Shown here: positions 60,112 through 64,000 of the stretch, piece by piece
Position numbering within the stretch: the stretch's first letter is position 1
How the letters are laid out: every line of letters begins with the position of its first letter
NCBI RefSeq assembly: GCF_001761385.1
Contig: NZ_CP017476.1
Span: 3,585,501-3,649,500 of the forward strand
Reading direction: 5' to 3'
DNA from: Hydrogenophaga crassostreae
GTDB taxonomy: Bacteria > Pseudomonadota > Gammaproteobacteria > Burkholderiales > Burkholderiaceae_C
DNA: 64,000 nucleotides
Notes under the pieces: model-generated
Databases searched by the model: none
What the model was told of the DNA's origin: nothing
The model's input: only the letters and a program-made list of their open reading frames with translations
Position numbers and translations under genes: made by a program

Positions 60112-60917
60112 GCCGCATCGAAACCACCTTCAGCGCCCTGAAAGCGCAAAACCGCAAAGCCCTGATCCCATTCGTCACGGCCGGCTTCCCTTTTGCCAAC
60201 ATCACGCCCGATCTCATGCACGGCATGGTGGAAGGCGGCGCTGACGTCATCGAGCTCGGTGTACCATTTTCTGATCCATCGGCTGATGGCCCGGTCATCC
60301 AGAAGGCCGGCGACCGCGCACTGGCGCTGGGCATTGGCCTGGTGCAAATCATCGCCATGGTGAAAAAGTTTCGCGAGGGGAACAACACCACGCCAGTGGT
60401 TTTGATGGGCTATGCGAATCCAATCGAGCGCTACGACCAGAAACACGGGGAAGGCCGATTCGTAAGCGATGCCTCAGCAGCGGGCGTGGACGGCGTGCTG
60501 GTCGTCGACTACCCACCAGAAGAATGCGAAGCCTTCGCCACTGAGCTCCGTGCCCACAACATGGACCTGATCTTCTTGCTTGCCCCCACATCGACCGATG
60601 AGCGCATGCAACAAGTGGCACAGGTGGCCAGTGGCTATGTTTACTATGTGTCGCTCAAGGGCGTCACAGGCGCCGGCACGCTGGACGTGGGACAGGTCGA
60701 GGCCATGCTGCCCCGAATTCGGACCCATGTGAGCGTGCCTGTGGGGGTGGGTTTCGGCATTCGCGATGCGGAAACCGCCAAGGCCATCAGCAAGACCGCC
60801 GACGCGGTGGTGATCGGCAGCAAGATCATTCAATTGATTGAAAATGAACCCCACGAAAAAGTCATTGCGGTAGCAACCAGCTTCCTGCGCACCATACGAA
60901 AAGCGCTGGACGCATAA
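60108..60917 (+). CDS. trpA: tryptophan synthase alpha subunit
   Basis: Splits indole-3-glycerol phosphate to indole for channeling to TrpB. The 269-residue TIM barrel shows catalytic Glu in DVIELGVPFSDPSADGPVIQ, Asp in VDGVLVVDYPPEE and YVSLKGVTGAG. Its start overlaps the trpB stop. accD follows after about 100 bp. Confidence 0.97.
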   Translation: MSRIETTFSALKAQNRKALIPFVTAGFPFANITPDLMHGMVEGGADVIELGVPFSDPSADGPVIQKAGDRALALGIGLVQIIAMVKKFREGNNTTPVVLMGYANPIERYDQKHGEGRFVSDASAAGVDGVLVVDYPPEECEAFATELRAHNMDLIFLLAPTSTDERMQQVAQVASGYVYYVSLKGVTGAGTLDVGQVEAMLPRIRTHVSVPVGVGFGIRDAETAKAISKTADAVVIGSKIIQLIENEPHEKVIAVATSFLRTIRKALDA

Positions 60918-61019
60918 TCCCGTCAAAAGGGGTCCTTGGCTGCCAGGCAGCGAAGGACCTTTGGCACCGCGATCAATAGCGCCGCTTACCAGCGATGCGC
61001 CCCTTTGAGGAATCTGGAC

Positions 61020-61898
61020 ATGTCCTGGCTCGAAAAACTGCTTCCACCCAAAATTACCCCCACCAACCCCACCGAGCGCCGCAGCGTGCCCGAAGGTCTG
61101 TGGATCAAATGTCCCAGTTGCGAGGCAGTGCTGTACAAGACCGATCTGGAGAAAAACCAGAACGTCTGCCCTCATTGCAGTCATCACCACCGCATCGGTG
61201 CGCGTGCGCGTTTGAACGCCTTTCTCGATGCCGAAGGCCGCTACGAGCTTGCACAGGAGGTGCTGCCGGTCGACCCGCTCAAGTTCAAAGACAGCCGCAA
61301 GTACCCCGAGCGACTGAAGGAGGCGCTGGAAACCACTGGCGAAACCGACGCGCTGATCGTTCTGGGCGGTGCGGTGCAAGGTGTGAGCGTGGTTGTGGCC
61401 TGTTTTGAGTTCGATTTCATGGGCGGATCCATGGGGTCCGTGGTCGGCGAGCGTTTCGTGCGCGCCGTAGAAGAAGCCATTGCTCAAAAGGTGCCCTTCA
61501 TTTGCTTCACTGCCACCGGTGGCGCGCGCATGCAAGAAGGCCTGCTTTCGCTCATGCAGATGGCCAAGACCAACGCCTCCCTGACCCGCCTGGCGAAGAA
61601 AGGCCTTCCCTACATCAGCGTGCTGACCGACCCGACCATGGGCGGTGTGTCCGCTGGTTTCGCCTTCCTGGGCGATGTGGTGATCGCCGAGCCCAAGGCC
61701 TTGATCGGTTTCGCCGGACCACGTGTGATTGAAAACACGGTGCGAGTGAAACTGCCAGAGGGCTTTCAACGGGCCGAATTCTTGCAGACCAAGGGGGCGG
61801 TGGACTTCATTTGCGACCGCCGCGAACTGCGCAACACCGTGGCCAATTGCCTGGCCATGCTGCAGCGCCAAAGCGCCGATGCCGTTGTAGCCGATTGA
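61020..61898 (+). CDS. accD: acetyl-CoA carboxylase carboxyltransferase subunit beta
   Basis: Transfers CO2 from carboxybiotin to acetyl-CoA with AccA, the first step of fatty acid synthesis. The 292-residue protein has the N-terminal zinc ribbon (CPSCEAVLYK, CPHCSHHH), EFDFMGGSMGSVVGER and ATGGARMQEG. ATG 61020 (MSWLEKLLPPK) is the family start; an upstream TTG-type extension would be atypical. The trpA-accD order is common in proteobacteria. Confidence 0.97.
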   Translation: MSWLEKLLPPKITPTNPTERRSVPEGLWIKCPSCEAVLYKTDLEKNQNVCPHCSHHHRIGARARLNAFLDAEGRYELAQEVLPVDPLKFKDSRKYPERLKEALETTGETDALIVLGGAVQGVSVVVACFEFDFMGGSMGSVVGERFVRAVEEAIAQKVPFICFTATGGARMQEGLLSLMQMAKTNASLTRLAKKGLPYISVLTDPTMGGVSAGFAFLGDVVIAEPKALIGFAGPRVIENTVRVKLPEGFQRAEFLQTKGAVDFICDRRELRNTVANCLAMLQRQSADAVVAD

Positions 61899-62581
61899 AC
61901 CCGACCAATTCTGGGGCGCCAGAAGCGCTCACCCTTTCCCAACTGCCGCTGTTTCCACTGCAAACAGTCCTGTTTCCTGGTGGCTGGATGCCACTGCGCA
62001 TATTTGAGGTGCGCTACCTCGACATGATCAGCCGCTGCCACAAAGCAGGTGCGCCATTTGGGGTTGTCGCCTTGAGTGAAGGAAGCGAAGTGCGGCGCAT
62101 CGATCCCCATGCCCAGCCATCAGGCGACGGCTTTGCCCACGAAGCGTTCTACTCTGTCGGCACACTGGCCCACATTGAACAACTCGAACGACCCCAACCC
62201 GGGCTGATGGTGATTCATTGCCGTGGCGCCCAGCGCTTCAGCATCCAATCCAGCCAGAAACTACCCCACGGCCTGTGGACGGCTGACGTGACCCTGCATC
62301 CACCCGAAACCAAGGTCGACGTACCCGAAGACCTTCAAAGTACGCGCGATGCACTGGAAAGAGTGCTTGCCAACCTGCTCGACAGGGAACCCGAATCTCG
62401 CAACGAGTTGCCACTTCAGGCGCCCTACCACTGGAATGACAGCGGCTGGGTAGCCAACCGTTGGTTGGAACTGTTGCCGGTTCAGACCGAGCTCAAGCAA
62501 CGGTTGATGTCCCTGGACAGCCCCATGCTGCGCCTGGAACTCGTGTCCGACATGTTGGACCGAATGGGCGTGGAGCGATAG
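61895..62581 (+). CDS. Lon N-terminal (LON substrate-binding) domain protein
   Basis: A 228-residue stand-alone LON domain without ATPase or protease parts, similar to the YbgA/Lon-N family of unknown cellular role. It begins after a short tail with LPLFPLQTVLFPGGWMPLRIFEVRYLDMI, split for description, the classic Lon-N start. A TTG at 61895 overlapping the accD stop (TTGA) is the likely start and implies coupling to accD; no ATG is available nearby. It may bind unfolded substrates for another protease. Confidence 0.85.
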   Translation: MNPTNSGAPEALTLSQLPLFPLQTVLFPGGWMPLRIFEVRYLDMISRCHKAGAPFGVVALSEGSEVRRIDPHAQPSGDGFAHEAFYSVGTLAHIEQLERPQPGLMVIHCRGAQRFSIQSSQKLPHGLWTADVTLHPPETKVDVPEDLQSTRDALERVLANLLDREPESRNELPLQAPYHWNDSGWVANRWLELLPVQTELKQRLMSLDSPMLRLELVSDMLDRMGVER

Positions 62582-62638
62582 GACTCGCGTCTTGCTGCGG
62601 AACCGTTCGTTGCTCCCGCAAACAATGCGATCGCGACA

Positions 62639-63724
62639 TCAGGGCAACCAGGACAGCGCCTGCATATAACGCTCGCTGACCATCAAGCTGTCCCAGTCCA
62701 TCGCCCGCCCCTGTGGCAACAAAGCCAAACGCCGCTCTTCGCTGGCAGGATTCAAGCTCCACCGGCCTTCGATCACGGCTTGGGACAAGGCATCGATGGC
62801 TGCATCGATGGGCGCACCGCCCTCCACCACCGACTGGTTGCACAGCAACACCATGTCGGCGCCCGCACTCAAAGCCGCGAGCGAGGCCTCGGTGAAACTC
62901 ACCTGATTCCCATCGATGAAGCGTGCGGCTTCCATGCTCAGGTCGTCGCTGAAAATGGCGCCGGAAAAGCCAAGTTCGCGACGCAAGATATCCTGCAGCC
63001 ACCGGGTTGAGAAACCCGCAGGGCGCGCGTCCACCTTGGGGTAGATCACATGCGCTGGCATCACCGCTGTGAGACTGGCCGACAGCCAACCAAAGGGCGC
63101 CGCATCTTCACACAAGATCGTTTTCAGGCTGCGCTTGTCAACTGGAATGTCCACGTGCGAATCGGCCTTGACAAAGCCGTGCCCCGGGAAGTGTTTGCCA
63201 CAATTGCCCATGCCGCTTTGCTGCAAGCCCAGCATCAGCGCCTGCGCCAGCATCGACACGACACGGGGATCGCGGTGAAACGAGCGGTCGCCGATGACGG
63301 AACTGTCGCCATGATCGAGATCCAGCACCGGGGTGAAGCTCAAATCCACACCGCACGCCCGCAATTCGGCCCCCAGGACGAACCCCGTCGCGGTGGCCGA
63401 ACGAGAGGCCCGCATGGCAGAAGCGCCGACCAGTTCCTTTTTCTTCTCGGGCTCGGTCCACATCGCACCCAGCGCTGCCATGGGCGGCAAGTGGGTGAAG
63501 CCGTCGGAGCGAAAACGCTGTACCCGACCGCCTTCATGGTCGACGGCAATCAGCAGATCGGGTCGCACCGCCTTGATCTGGCGGCACAAACGGGTGAGCT
63601 GTTCCCGCCCTTGCCAATTGCGACCGAAAAGAATCACACCGCCGACCAATGGATGGGCCAGGCGTTGGCGGTCTGCTGTGGTCAGGCTGACTCCAGCCAC
63701 ATCGATGATCAAAGGAGCGTGCAT
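62639..63724 (-). CDS. nagZ: beta-N-acetylhexosaminidase
   Basis: Removes N-acetylglucosamine from anhydromuropeptides in cytosolic peptidoglycan recycling. The 361-residue GH3 enzyme (MHAPLIIDVAG start at 63724) shows GGVILFGRN, DHEGGRVQRF, the mobile His-containing loop KHFPGHGFVKADSHVDIP and the nucleophile Asp in FSDDLSMEAA. It is downstream of acpS on the minus strand, a familiar order in Burkholderiales. Confidence 0.96.
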   Translation of the reverse strand: MHAPLIIDVAGVSLTTADRQRLAHPLVGGVILFGRNWQGREQLTRLCRQIKAVRPDLLIAVDHEGGRVQRFRSDGFTHLPPMAALGAMWTEPEKKKELVGASAMRASRSATATGFVLGAELRACGVDLSFTPVLDLDHGDSSVIGDRSFHRDPRVVSMLAQALMLGLQQSGMGNCGKHFPGHGFVKADSHVDIPVDKRSLKTILCEDAAPFGWLSASLTAVMPAHVIYPKVDARPAGFSTRWLQDILRRELGFSGAIFSDDLSMEAARFIDGNQVSFTEASLAALSAGADMVLLCNQSVVEGGAPIDAAIDALSQAVIEGRWSLNPASEERRLALLPQGRAMDWDSLMVSERYMQALSWLP

Positions 63725-63826
63725 AGGGCGTTGGTCCAAACGTTAGGTCGAGTTAGTGTCCTCGTGAGATCAGGTCAAAGCGCTCGGCGGGAAAACCGCA
63801 TCTGGTGGCGCTGGCTTATGAAGGTC

Positions 63827-64000
63827 TTATTCACGCGTTTCCACGACAACGAAACTGGCCGCGTATTCGCTTTCATCGGTCACGGTCACATGGGCAACCA
63901 GACCTTTCGCCTCGAACCAGTCCTTGAGCTCACCGTGCAACACGATCACCGGCTGACCACTGGGCAAGTTGGCGATCTCACAGCTCCGCCAGGTCATAGG
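63827..64000 (-). CDS. acpS: holo-[acyl-carrier-protein] synthase, 3' end only (truncated by window)
   Basis: The last 57 codons read to the right edge on the minus strand. The fragment includes WRSCEIANLPSGQPVIVLHG, LVAHVTVTDESEYAASFVVV and the stop codon TAA at 63827-63829. This matches the C-terminal AcpS core (HVSLTHE-like strand and closing AxVVxE). The enzyme transfers phosphopantetheine to acyl carrier protein. The start lies beyond 64000. Confidence 0.88.
   Translation of the reverse strand, partial: PMTWRSCEIANLPSGQPVIVLHGELKDWFEAKGLVAHVTVTDESEYAASFVVVETRE

Overview
The window reads as a chromosomal segment of a GC-rich betaproteobacterium of the order Burkholderiales, most likely family Comamonadaceae (Hydrogenophaga-like). 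This is inferred from protein style, from the asd-fimV-truA-trpF-trpBA-accD gene order, from the clustered TCA genes and from a GC-rich intergenic repeat family. No rRNA, tRNA, CRISPR array, prophage or intact insertion sequence was seen. About 53 genes are supported, two of them cut by the window ends and one frameshifted.

Layout. (1) 1-6053: a phosphorelay cluster made of a hybrid histidine kinase with two receivers, a single-domain receiver and a very large HPt-receiver-PAS-GAF-kinase-receiver protein, joined by short overlaps. (2) 6102-9783: an alpha/beta esterase, a 2-keto-4-pentenoate hydratase-like protein and the glutathione-dependent formaldehyde detoxification pair. (3) 9784-22689: a purine catabolism region (xdhC, puuD, hiuH, a GntR/FCD regulator, puuE, a UraD-AllC fusion, an M20 hydrolase, an NCS2 permease) with maeB embedded. 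TGTATACA palindromes lie upstream of puuD, in the hiuH/gntR divergent gap and upstream of the permease, and probably define a local regulon. (4) 22971-30131: a receiver-TPR protein, an FAD monooxygenase, a MoxR-DUF58-VWA set and a membrane-anchored trypsin-like protease. (5) 30192-47844: a TCA cluster with acnA, then acnB, a citE-like lyase and mdh on the minus strand, a divergent GntR/UTRA regulator, and sdhCDAB-sdhE-gltA on the plus strand. A lower-GC island with a glycosyltransferase and a hexapeptide acetyltransferase sits between acnA and acnB. (6) 48007-62581: a biosynthetic block with a LysR regulator, leuC, leuD, an Abm-like monooxygenase, a frameshifted cupin gene, leuB, asd, fimV, truA, trpF, trpB, trpA, accD and a Lon-N domain protein. 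(7) 62639-64000, minus strand: nagZ and the 3' end of acpS.

The most interesting signal is upstream of asd. A strong -10 box lies about 7 bp before the ATG of a 34-codon ORF whose last third is almost only Ile, Thr, Lys and Asn codons. Two mutually exclusive hairpins follow, the second with a T-rich tail. This has the architecture of ribosome-mediated attenuation tuned to the aspartate family of amino acids. Other points of interest are the two candidate operator families, the dispersed repeat family (one 106-bp tandem array, one large inverted repeat), a lipoprotein with back-to-back calcium loops and the receiver-TPR protein with Glu in place of the phosphoacceptor Asp.
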